A DNA stretch of 34,473 nucleotides from a virus, in the IMG/VR virus record IMGVR_UViG_3300032516_000093, positions 1 through 34,473 of that record; one strand, written 5' to 3'. The notes under the pieces are model-generated. The model saw only the letters and a program-made list of their open reading frames with translations. It was not told where the DNA came from and made no database searches. The position numbers were made by a program, and so were the translations under genes. Of this stretch, positions 28,009 to 34,473 are shown in pieces. Within the stretch, counting starts at the first letter, position 1. Every line of letters starts with the position of its first letter.

Positions 28009-28538
28009 ATAGTAGTATCTAACTTCTTGTAAATGCGTTTAGCAAGTTTGATAACTTCTTGATTTGTTTCTGAGCTAATGTCGACATATGGACGCAATTG
28101 CATTCTATATATTTCGTTAGAGAATGTTTCGACACCCACGACTCCAGTGAACTTCTGGAAATATAGTGTTGTAAATGCGCTAAGGCGTAGTTCTACTTCT
28201 CCGATGAGACTACTTAGTTCCTTATGTGATTCAGGATCAATATGCCTCATAAGTTTAACCTCACCCTTAGTGATATACATCTCTGTTAGTATGTGACGCC
28301 CTTCTGCTTTTTTCATGTAAATGTAGCCCGGTTGACGTACTAACATCTTGTTAGATATTAAGTCAATGCTCAATTCTCTATCTGGTAATGCATCTACAGA
28401 GAATGGACTCCATTTAATGTTCTGAACATCAAGTAATCTCGATAGTTCATAAACCCAACGATGTTTAGGATAACGGTCCCAGCATTCAATATCATCCTTA
28501 GGGATGTCGAATTCTTGCGTGTCTGTTTTTCTGTGCAT
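27966..28538 (-). CDS. Conserved-looking hypothetical protein, function unknown
   Basis: 190 residues, not recognised. It is soluble and charged with no membrane segment or signal peptide. The N-terminus is acidic and aromatic (ECWDRYPKHRWVYELSRLL). The middle is helical (DPESHKELSSLIGEVELRL), and the C-terminus is helical and basic (VIKLAKRIYKKLD). The ribosome binding site AGAGG precedes the ATG. It follows the small frame downstream of gp26 after 10 bases, so it belongs to the leftward gp26 late transcript; a role in baseplate-hub or tail assembly is only suggested by that position. Its 3' end contains two of the nearby hairpin and repeat elements. Confidence 0.75.
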   Translation of the reverse strand: MHRKTDTQEFDIPKDDIECWDRYPKHRWVYELSRLLDVQNIKWSPFSVDALPDRELSIDLISNKMLVRQPGYIYMKKAEGRHILTEMYITKGEVKLMRHIDPESHKELSSLIGEVELRLSAFTTLYFQKFTGVVGVETFSNEIYRMQLRPYVDISSETNQEVIKLAKRIYKKLDTTIGLSDRVIHETLAS

Positions 28539-28548
28539 AATATACCTC

Positions 28549-28761
28549 TTACATGTATTCCTTGGCGTTAGGATTCTGTGATTTTAATTTCTTGTTAATC
28601 ACCTTAATCATAATTTCTCTATCTTCAAAGCTTGCACCCCATAAATTATTCCATTCAATCCCTCCAGACATATGCAAGGCAATTTCTACAATCTGCTCTC
28701 TAAGAGCATATGAATCCCTGGTGTATGATTGAATAAGGTCACCTAATTGCTCAGGTGGCAA
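28549..28761 (-). CDS. Small frame downstream of gp26, probably read by -1 frameshift
   Basis: The open part from TTG (28761) encodes 70 residues: PPEQLGDLIQSYTRDSYALR, then helices ending with FEDREIMIKVINKKL. The only start is TTG, and the nearest AAGG is about 12 bases away and inside a strong stem, so independent initiation looks poor. The frame is also open back through seven more codons to the slippery site at the end of gp26. Translation by -1 shift would give a fusion of about 358 residues. Size, position and downstream W...DREI...IN-type helix recall the C-terminal extension of tail assembly chaperones (gpG/gpGT type), which is inference. Confidence 0.65.
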   Translation of the reverse strand: MPPEQLGDLIQSYTRDSYALREQIVEIALHMSGGIEWNNLWGASFEDREIMIKVINKKLKSQNPNAKEYM

Positions 28762-28788
28762 GAATATCAGTGACCTTATGAAAAATTT
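28733..28788 (-). promoter_or_regulatory. Programmed -1 frameshift signal at the end of gp26
   Basis: Read leftwards, the last codons of gp26 are GTA AAT TTT TCA TAA. A-AAT-TTT (28788-28782) is a canonical X-XXY-YYZ slippery heptamer in the right phase. Two bases later ATAAGGTCAC (28779-28770) begins a perfect 10-bp stem with GTGACCTTAT (28742-28733) across a 27-base loop. If the A/U-rich base of the stem melts, the spacing falls in the usual 5-7 base range. The -1 frame leads directly into the 70-residue frame. Confidence 0.75.
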
Positions 28789-29624
28789 ACAGGATTGAAA
28801 TCAATCTCACTCTCCCATTGATGTTCACATTTTTCACATTTAGCTGTAAATGTCCTTTTGATTCCAATTTCATTAATCTTAATGATTAGGTCATTTATAC
28901 TATCAAGGCTCTTCTTATCAATATTTTGTAGGAAATCTTTAATATATTTCGAATCTGCTACATCTACATTATTGTCCTCATCAACCACTTTAACAATACT
29001 AGAGGTTATTAAGTCAAACTTTGTAATAGCAACTTCTTTAAATCCTTTCACAAAGATTGCAGATCGTTGTTCATCGGTTAGTGATTCATTTTCTACTGCC
29101 CGTGCTAATTTTGTTTGTTCAAACTGAGCATGTAATCCCTTTAGCAAATCTGGAAACAAATACGGTCTTACAAACACTGATAATCCAGAGTCTAAATTTA
29201 TAACATATTCTAAATCAAGTTCGGACATGTTGTCTAATGCGTATTGGAGATCTAATTTAAACGTATTTTCTTGTGTACATTTTGGACACCTAAGATTTGT
29301 TTCCAATGAATCATTATATGTTGCATAACGAATTGCTGTGATTAAAACATCAATATCGTTTGTTAGCAAGGCACGCGGTTGTTTTAACGCAGGAATACAA
29401 CTCAACATTACCTCAATTAATGCTTCACCATTTAATAAAGCATCAGGATTCTTTAAGACAAGTTCATCTTTACCAGTCATAGGTAAGATACCAACTTCAC
29501 CCTTTTCGTTTAATTCAATAACACCTGGTTTGTAATAATTGCCGCCACTAGGTAATTTTAGATACATTTTGATCTGTCTAAAATATTGCTTTAACGGATT
29601 ATTCTGTTGTGTGGTTGATTCCAT
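28776..29624 (-). CDS. gp26: gp26-family baseplate hub / tail assembly protein
   Basis: 282 residues with the pattern of the T4 gp26 baseplate family: an N-terminal LPSGGNYY motif, MTGKDELVLKNPDALLNGEA, then IRYATYNDSLETNL. Two Cys pairs (CPKC near residue 116 and CEKC near residue 265) suggest a bound zinc. T4 gp26 (208 residues) is a minor hub-assembly protein. The ribosome binding site AGAGG precedes the ATG. The gene sits head-to-head with the tape-measure-like gene. The frameshift signal two codons before its stop suggests it also makes an extended form, as tail assembly chaperone genes beside tape-measure genes do. Confidence 0.85.
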   Translation of the reverse strand: MESTTQQNNPLKQYFRQIKMYLKLPSGGNYYKPGVIELNEKGEVGILPMTGKDELVLKNPDALLNGEALIEVMLSCIPALKQPRALLTNDIDVLITAIRYATYNDSLETNLRCPKCTQENTFKLDLQYALDNMSELDLEYVINLDSGLSVFVRPYLFPDLLKGLHAQFEQTKLARAVENESLTDEQRSAIFVKGFKEVAITKFDLITSSIVKVVDEDNNVDVADSKYIKDFLQNIDKKSLDSINDLIIKINEIGIKRTFTAKCEKCEHQWESEIDFNPVNFS

Positions 29625-29646
29625 ATTATACCTCTGAAAATGTTTT

Positions 29647-29654
29647 GATAAATA
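29647..29654 (+). promoter_or_regulatory. Late promoter motif GATAAATA for the tape-measure-like gene
   Basis: Rightward GATAAATA lies 51 bases before the ATG at 29706. Together with the leftward copy at 29675-29682 it forms a 9-base inverted repeat (TGATAAATA/TATTTATCA). The two promoters face each other, so their transcripts would overlap by a few bases. Confidence 0.6.
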
Positions 29655-29674
29655 GTATTGATTACTCTTTCACT

Positions 29675-29682
29675 TATTTATC
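29675..29682 (-). promoter_or_regulatory. Late promoter motif GATAAATA for gp26
   Basis: Leftward GATAAATA lies 50 bases before the gp26 ATG. It is the second arm of the inverted repeat described for the rightward motif. Confidence 0.6.
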
Positions 29683-29705
29683 ACGGGATTTAACATAGAC
29701 TTCTT

Positions 29706-31850
29706 ATGGCTGATACTACTTTTATTTCTGGCGTTGCTGATGGAGCTTTTGAAAAAGCTTTTGGGGAACTACCAGAATGGGCTTCAGAAGAAACTGCCTT
29801 AGCGATCGAGAATACTCTCAATAAGATATTAGGTGTACAATCTAAGACATTTGCACAATTACTTAAAACTTCTGCCGGCGGTGGTTCTAGTGGCGGACTT
29901 TCAAAGAAAGATGTTGAAGATACAAATAAGGAGTTAGCTAAACTCTCAAAATCAATAGCCAAACAAGTTGAAGATGCAAACAAGGCTAAAAAGCAAGCAA
30001 AATCCAAAAAAGATTCAGATGAATTGGCCCTAGCCCTAGATAAGAAAACGTCAGCCTCTGGTCAATTATGGGCACAGGTGCTTGTGAAATTAAAAGGTGC
30101 CGGCGACGCAATATTAAAATCTCAGGTACAATATTTTACAACATCAAATGATTTATTTAAATCAGGTGTAAATTTAGCAGATGGTCAGAAGGCAGGAACA
30201 TCTAGTTTAGCAACTCTACAACAGATTGTTGTAGATACAGGCCTTCGTTTAGAAACATTTCAGAAGGTAGTTGAACAATTTTCATCATCTATTAATGCAG
30301 TTGGTGTTAATAAGTTTGTTCAAACACTTAAACTCTCTAGACAAGGACTAACAGCACTTGGCTATAGCTCAGAACAACAAGCTCAACTTATTGGAACAAT
30401 GCTCGAATCTGAGAGCAATTACACTGATCTTAGAAATAAGTCAGCAAAGCAATTAACAGACGATGCTGAACGATTTGGTAGACAGGTGACAAAATTATCC
30501 CTATTTACGGGTCAATCGGTTAGTAAATTACAAGAAAATATTAGAGTTCTATCTAAATCAAACGAAGCCTGGGTAGCATCAGCGAGATTAGGACCAGAAG
30601 CAGCTAAACGACTTACAGGAATAGCGTCAGCATTCGGTGATTCCCACATTCAAGATCTAGTTCTGAAATTTGGATCAACAATGTCTTCGGCAAATGAAGA
30701 TATATTTAAATCATTAAATGCTGCCGGCCTCGGTGCTGAAGCACAAGAATTAGCTGCAACATTCAAGGCAGGCGCTGCCGGTACCTTATCTCAACAAGAG
30801 ACTATACAGAAAGCAACTGATATTGCACTAAGAATTCAAGAACAAAGATCGAAAGTTGAAGCCTTAGAAGCACAACGATTGGGTGGTAATGCCGCTGCCG
30901 GAAGTGCCGAAACATTGCTTGCAGGATTGACATCTGCCGGTCATAACTTATCAAAGGCAACAGATCCACAGGTAGATGCCGCTACCAAATCACAAGCAGC
31001 ATTATCGAGATTATCATCTGCGTTAGAAGATAAAAGTTCACTAATACAAAGAACATTCCCATTACTTAATGACCAAGTAAATCTAGCATCAAGTGCATTA
31101 GAATTGTTTAATCAAGGAATAAAATCAGCTACAGATTTACTTAATCCTGCAACTCGATCTTGGGTTGGCGTCGGAGTTCAATTAGCAGAAGTAATTGTTG
31201 GAACTATTCTTAGTTTCCAAGCATTGAAAACTACAATGAAATTAATTAATGATGTCAGGGGAATACCTAATAAAGGTGTACCAGGCACTAGCACTCCATC
31301 CGGAACGGGCGGTAAAGGTAAGTGGCTCGGCAGGGCAGCTAAAGGCGTCGCCGGCGGTGTTGGTGGCATTTTAGCTGGCATCGGATTAGATTACGCGACT
31401 GATAAATTAAAAGAATCAGGTCATGAAACAGCAGCAGCAGCTACAGATATCGCATCAAGCGCAGCATCAATGGCCGGTCTTGGTGCCACTTTAGGTAGTG
31501 TTGTTCCTATTTTAGGTACCGCTGCCGGCGCAATCGTTGGTGGTATTGCAGGTGCCGGTTACGGTGCATATAAGAATTGGGGGACAATTTCCCCATCGAC
31601 CCCTAAACCATCTACAATTGATTCGCCATCGGCTGATTCCAGTCTTAATAACGGAGAGGAAGACTCAAATAAACTTAAAAGTACCAGAGACGATACATCT
31701 GCTGCCACTACGAATAAATCCTCACAAACAAATGAGGTAAATAGTACATTAACATATCAGACCTCTGTTTTAACACAGATACTTGAAGCATCACAGAATT
31801 TAGTATCAGTTAACAGAGAAATTCTTAAATTCACAAGGGCACGAGCATAA
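29706..31850 (+). CDS. Putative tape-measure / tail-length protein
   Basis: 714 residues with the composition of tape-measure proteins: long Ala/Lys/Gln/Ser-rich helices in the first two thirds, then a hydrophobic segment near residue 490 (VQLAEVIVGTILSFQALK) and a Gly/Ala-rich hydrophobic block at about 540-625 (VGGILAGIG, then GAIVGGIAGAGYGAY). It ends with a polar linker and a helix. Its place beside gp26 and upstream of the portal, and T4 gp29 (590 residues, hub and tail length) as precedent, support the call. At roughly 0.15 nm per residue it would fit a tail of about 105 nm. No muramidase or peptidase motif was seen. The ribosome binding site is weak. An internal head or pilot protein is an alternative. 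Confidence 0.6.
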   Translation: MADTTFISGVADGAFEKAFGELPEWASEETALAIENTLNKILGVQSKTFAQLLKTSAGGGSSGGLSKKDVEDTNKELAKLSKSIAKQVEDANKAKKQAKSKKDSDELALALDKKTSASGQLWAQVLVKLKGAGDAILKSQVQYFTTSNDLFKSGVNLADGQKAGTSSLATLQQIVVDTGLRLETFQKVVEQFSSSINAVGVNKFVQTLKLSRQGLTALGYSSEQQAQLIGTMLESESNYTDLRNKSAKQLTDDAERFGRQVTKLSLFTGQSVSKLQENIRVLSKSNEAWVASARLGPEAAKRLTGIASAFGDSHIQDLVLKFGSTMSSANEDIFKSLNAAGLGAEAQELAATFKAGAAGTLSQQETIQKATDIALRIQEQRSKVEALEAQRLGGNAAAGSAETLLAGLTSAGHNLSKATDPQVDAATKSQAALSRLSSALEDKSSLIQRTFPLLNDQVNLASSALELFNQGIKSATDLLNPATRSWVGVGVQLAEVIVGTILSFQALKTTMKLINDVRGIPNKGVPGTSTPSGTGGKGKWLGRAAKGVAGGVGGILAGIGLDYATDKLKESGHETAAAATDIASSAASMAGLGATLGSVVPILGTAAGAIVGGIAGAGYGAYKNWGTISPSTPKPSTIDSPSADSSLNNGEEDSNKLKSTRDDTSAATTNKSSQTNEVNSTLTYQTSVLTQILEASQNLVSVNREILKFTRARA

Positions 31851-32383
31851 TGACATATTACGTCTACCAATATATTAGAGAGGATAATTCTCCATATTAT
31901 ATTGGAAAAGGATCAGGATATCGTATTTCTGAAAAAAAACATTCGGTAAAGGTGCCAGAGAAGAAATATAGACAATTTGTAGGTAAGAATTTAACCGAAG
32001 AGGAAGCATACCAATTAGAAGGATGGCTTACACATAAATATGGTCTTTTAATCGACGGTACAGGTATATTAGAAAATAAAATTCACGGTGGTGGGAATGT
32101 GAGCCCGGCAGGCTTTACGGGAAAACATCATTCTGATTATTCTAAAGAAAAGATTTCTAATGGTAATAAGGGCAAAATAAGAACTGCTGAGCATAAGAAA
32201 AATTATAGCAAACCAAAAACTACCAAACATGCTGAGAAGATTAGACAGGCTGTATTAAAGATTGCAGAAGATAATCCAGCTCGATATGTATATGAAAAAC
32301 CATTTGCACACAAGAATAGGCCCTGGACACAGGCCCGTCGAGATGCACAAAATTTAAAGAAGAATAAACATGACTTGGCGTAA
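31850..32383 (+). CDS. Free-standing GIY-YIG homing endonuclease (Seg-like)
   Basis: 177 residues. The N-terminal GIY-YIG nuclease core reads YVYQYIREDNSPYYIGKGSG (GIY degenerate as VYQ, YIG intact). It is followed by the catalytic-type Arg (YRIS) and Glu (EEAYQLEGWL). The C-terminal part has a NUMOD3-like DNA-binding motif (HHSDYSKEKISNGNKGK) and a Lys-rich tail. Such genes spread by cutting relatives that lack them and do not serve the virion. It is wedged between two structural genes: its ATG shares a base with the upstream stop (TAATG), and its last 14 bases contain the start of the portal gene, so insertion kept the operon's translation intact. Confidence 0.9.
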   Translation: MTYYVYQYIREDNSPYYIGKGSGYRISEKKHSVKVPEKKYRQFVGKNLTEEEAYQLEGWLTHKYGLLIDGTGILENKIHGGGNVSPAGFTGKHHSDYSKEKISNGNKGKIRTAEHKKNYSKPKTTKHAEKIRQAVLKIAEDNPARYVYEKPFAHKNRPWTQARRDAQNLKKNKHDLA

Positions 32384-34109
32384 ACATTTCAAGCCCGTTA
32401 ATTCGGTCTTACCAGCAACACAGAGAGTAATCGACAGCACATCGGCTTACGCTTCCACGTCTAAATATAGCAATTGGCTACCCGAAGTTTATGCAGGTCC
32501 ACCAGACAGATTGCAACGCTATGCAGTATATGATCAGATGAATTATGATCATGAAATTCATGCAGCATTAGATACAATTGCAGACTTTGGTACTGAGCCA
32601 GACGAAGTTACTGAATTACCACTAGTCATGAAATACAATGATGATCCTACACCCTCTGAAATTCAGATTCTAGAAAAATCATTGGGACAATGGTGCAGGC
32701 TTAATAAAATTAGCAAGCGCCTCTGGTCCATGTTTCGTGCAACTTTAGTATATGGTGATCAATTCTTCTTACGTGATCCGGAAACATTCAAACTATTTTG
32801 GATTGATCCAGCTAAGGTAGAAAAGGTTATTGTAAACGAATCTGATGGTAAAAAGATTGAATCTTATTTTATTAAGGATATCGATCTAAACATTAAAGGT
32901 CTTGTTGCAACTAATCAATTGAACAAACTCTCTAATGAAGCATTTGGATCCAATAGTATTGTATTTTCACCACCAATGCAAGGAAATATGAATTATATTT
33001 CAGGTGGCTACGGCGGCGCTGGTACAGCAAATTACCAAGATGGTGGCGCTACAGCAGTTGATGCTGAACATATCGTTCAATTGTCACTATCAGATGGTAT
33101 GAACTCTGCTTGGCCCTTTGGACTGAGTATACTTGAGCAAATTTACAAGGTTTATAAGCAAAAAGAATTGCTAGAAGATGCAATTTTAATTTATCGTGTC
33201 CACCGCGCACCTGAGCGCCGTGTTTTCTTTATTGACGTCGGTACTATGCCGCCTAATAAGGCACAGCAGTATCTTGAACGTGTTCGTTACGAAGTACAGC
33301 AAAAACGTATTCCGAGTAGAACTGGCGGCGGCGCTAATGTGGTTGATTCGACATATAATCCTATGTCTATCTTGGAAGATTATTTCTTTGCTGTAACAAG
33401 TGAAGGCCGTGGATCTAAGGTCGAAGTATTACCCGGCGGTGAGAATTTGGGTGATATTGATGACTTACGTTATTTCAATAACAAGATGCTACGTGCTTTA
33501 GGTGTTCCAAGTTCGTACTTGCCGACAGGTCCGGAGGATGGTACATCATCAGTTAGCGATGGTCGTGTTGGTTCGGCGTTTATACAAGAGTTTAGATTTT
33601 CTAAGGTTGTAACTCGTTATCAGCAACAGGTCATTGAGCCTATTGATTTAGAATTTAAACTTTTCTTAAAGCGTCGTGGCGTAACAATTGATAACAGTTT
33701 GTTTGAACTTGCATTTACACCAGCACAATCTTTCTCTGAATATCGTCAACTTGAATTAGATTCAGCTAAGATTAATACATTTACAGCACTAACAGACATT
33801 TCGTTTGTTTCTAAACGTTTCATTCTTAAGCGTTATTTAGGTTGGACAGAAGCAGAACTTGCAGAAAATGAGCGTATGTGGAAAGAAGAGCGTAGTCGCT
33901 TAACTAAGACATTTGCACCAGATGCAGGAGTAGGCGGCAGCTTAGGCGGCATGGGTGGAGGTTCAGCACCAACAGGTTTATCTGATGTTGGTATTACAAG
34001 CTCGGGCATTGATGATATGGCACCGGATGAAGACGGTGTAGAGGGTGCAAATCCATCTGATGCCGGTCCAGAAGTTTCTGATACTGAAGTAGATAACTTT
34101 GGTCAATAG
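32370..34109 (+). CDS. gp20: Portal vertex protein gp20
   Basis: This is the dodecameric ring through which DNA is packaged and to which the neck attaches. Typical family segments are present: NYDHEIHAALDTIADFGTEP, then LVYGDQFFLRD, VDAEHIVQLSLSDGMNSAWP, the stem-helix region around YKQKELLEDAILIYRVHRAP with RRVFFIDVGTMPP, and LRALGVPSSYLPTGPEDG. Its 579 residues compare with 524 in T4; the surplus is a Gly/Asp-rich tail. The start lies inside the end of the homing endonuclease gene, so expression probably depends on coupling or on a weak purine stretch upstream. In T4 gene 20 follows the tube gene 19; here a tape-measure-like gene and the endonuclease precede it. Confidence 0.95.
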   Translation: MTWRKHFKPVNSVLPATQRVIDSTSAYASTSKYSNWLPEVYAGPPDRLQRYAVYDQMNYDHEIHAALDTIADFGTEPDEVTELPLVMKYNDDPTPSEIQILEKSLGQWCRLNKISKRLWSMFRATLVYGDQFFLRDPETFKLFWIDPAKVEKVIVNESDGKKIESYFIKDIDLNIKGLVATNQLNKLSNEAFGSNSIVFSPPMQGNMNYISGGYGGAGTANYQDGGATAVDAEHIVQLSLSDGMNSAWPFGLSILEQIYKVYKQKELLEDAILIYRVHRAPERRVFFIDVGTMPPNKAQQYLERVRYEVQQKRIPSRTGGGANVVDSTYNPMSILEDYFFAVTSEGRGSKVEVLPGGENLGDIDDLRYFNNKMLRALGVPSSYLPTGPEDGTSSVSDGRVGSAFIQEFRFSKVVTRYQQQVIEPIDLEFKLFLKRRGVTIDNSLFELAFTPAQSFSEYRQLELDSAKINTFTALTDISFVSKRFILKRYLGWTEAELAENERMWKEERSRLTKTFAPDAGVGGSLGGMGGGSAPTGLSDVGITSSGIDDMAPDEDGVEGANPSDAGPEVSDTEVDNFGQ

Positions 34110-34111
34110 TA

Positions 34112-34473
34112 ATGAAATTTTCTGAAATTTCTTTTGATCCAATTATATATAAAATTATTGAAACTCATTATGAAGATATAAGTGAATTATATAAATTTCT
34201 GAATGAAAATATAATTTCTGAAGACTTAAAAGGATATGATGTTGAAATATCAGAGTTACTAGATAGATATAACAATTCTGTATCTATCGGAAATATATAC
34301 ACCCCTGCATTAATTGTGTTCAACATAGGTCAGAACATAATTGAAATTCAATATTTAGAAAATGCTGAACTCAAAAAAATTTCATCTTTTGATAATTCTT
34401 ATATTTTTGAGAAAAACAATAAACTTGAAAAATTTCCAAAAGATTTAAATAATAAATGGATTATTAGCAGAAC
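34112..34473 (+). CDS. Unrecognised protein, 5' part only
   Basis: The ATG at 34112 is 2 bases after the portal stop, and the frame stays open for 120 codons to the window edge. It begins MKFSEISFDPIIYKIIETHY and is rich in Ile, Asn, Glu and Lys with many A/T-ending codons, noticeably more AT-rich than the portal gene. No motif was recognised. Tight spacing indicates co-transcription with the portal gene, but T4 order (gp67/68/21 next) does not match anything visible here. Confidence 0.7.
   Translation, partial: MKFSEISFDPIIYKIIETHYEDISELYKFLNENIISEDLKGYDVEISELLDRYNNSVSIGNIYTPALIVFNIGQNIIEIQYLENAELKKISSFDNSYIFEKNNKLEKFPKDLNNKWIISR

Noticed and set aside
1-34473. tRNA genes, CRISPR arrays, insertion sequences, attachment sites
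   Set aside because: No cloverleaf with a TTCGA-type arm, no regularly spaced identical repeats, and no transposase or integrase motif was seen on reading.

Overview
The window is a piece of a large T4-type myovirus genome, probably infecting a Gram-negative host. The evidence is a near-complete T4-style baseplate cluster (homologues or positional equivalents of gp48/54, 53, 27, 5, 25, 6 and 7), the late sigma factor gp55, the recombination nuclease pair gp47/gp46, a gp26-family protein and the gp20 portal. Base composition is AT-rich. Several proteins differ strongly in size from T4, so this is a divergent relative. I cannot name the host or phage from sequence alone. No tRNA, CRISPR, integrase or insertion sequence was recognised.

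Left 21.8 kb (minus strand): one tightly packed structural operon read leftwards. Its order is tail-tube initiator-like protein, gp53, an 897-residue hub-position protein, gp5 with its lysozyme domain at the C-terminus, gp25, a double-length gp6, then a giant gene filling positions 1-11244. I checked all 3748 codons of that gene and found no stop; it runs off the window. It carries ten tandem beta-type repeats.

Positions 21.8-26.8 kb: the operon's first late promoter faces a divergent sigma70-like promoter that serves gp55-gp47-gp46 and a PD-(D/E)XK-like nuclease. That nuclease gene overlaps tail-to-tail by 173 bases with a second PD-(D/E)XK gene on the other strand that resembles Holliday-junction resolvases.

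Positions 26.8-28.0 kb: a GH108 endolysin under an exact TATAAATA late promoter, then about 350 non-coding bases dense in hairpins. This is a candidate structured RNA. It is followed by 57 protein-like codons that have no start codon.

Positions 28.0-34.5 kb: leftward, a gp26-family gene joined to a small downstream frame by a canonical -1 slippery heptamer and a perfect 10-bp hairpin, then a gene of unknown function. Rightward, a tape-measure-like protein, a free-standing GIY-YIG homing endonuclease, the portal protein and the start of an unrecognised gene.

Working together: gp55 should direct RNA polymerase to the [G/T]ATAAATA motifs found before late gene groups on both strands. gp46/47 and the resolvase-like nuclease would handle recombination-dependent replication. 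The structural genes would build an unusually large baseplate, the tail tube and the portal vertex.
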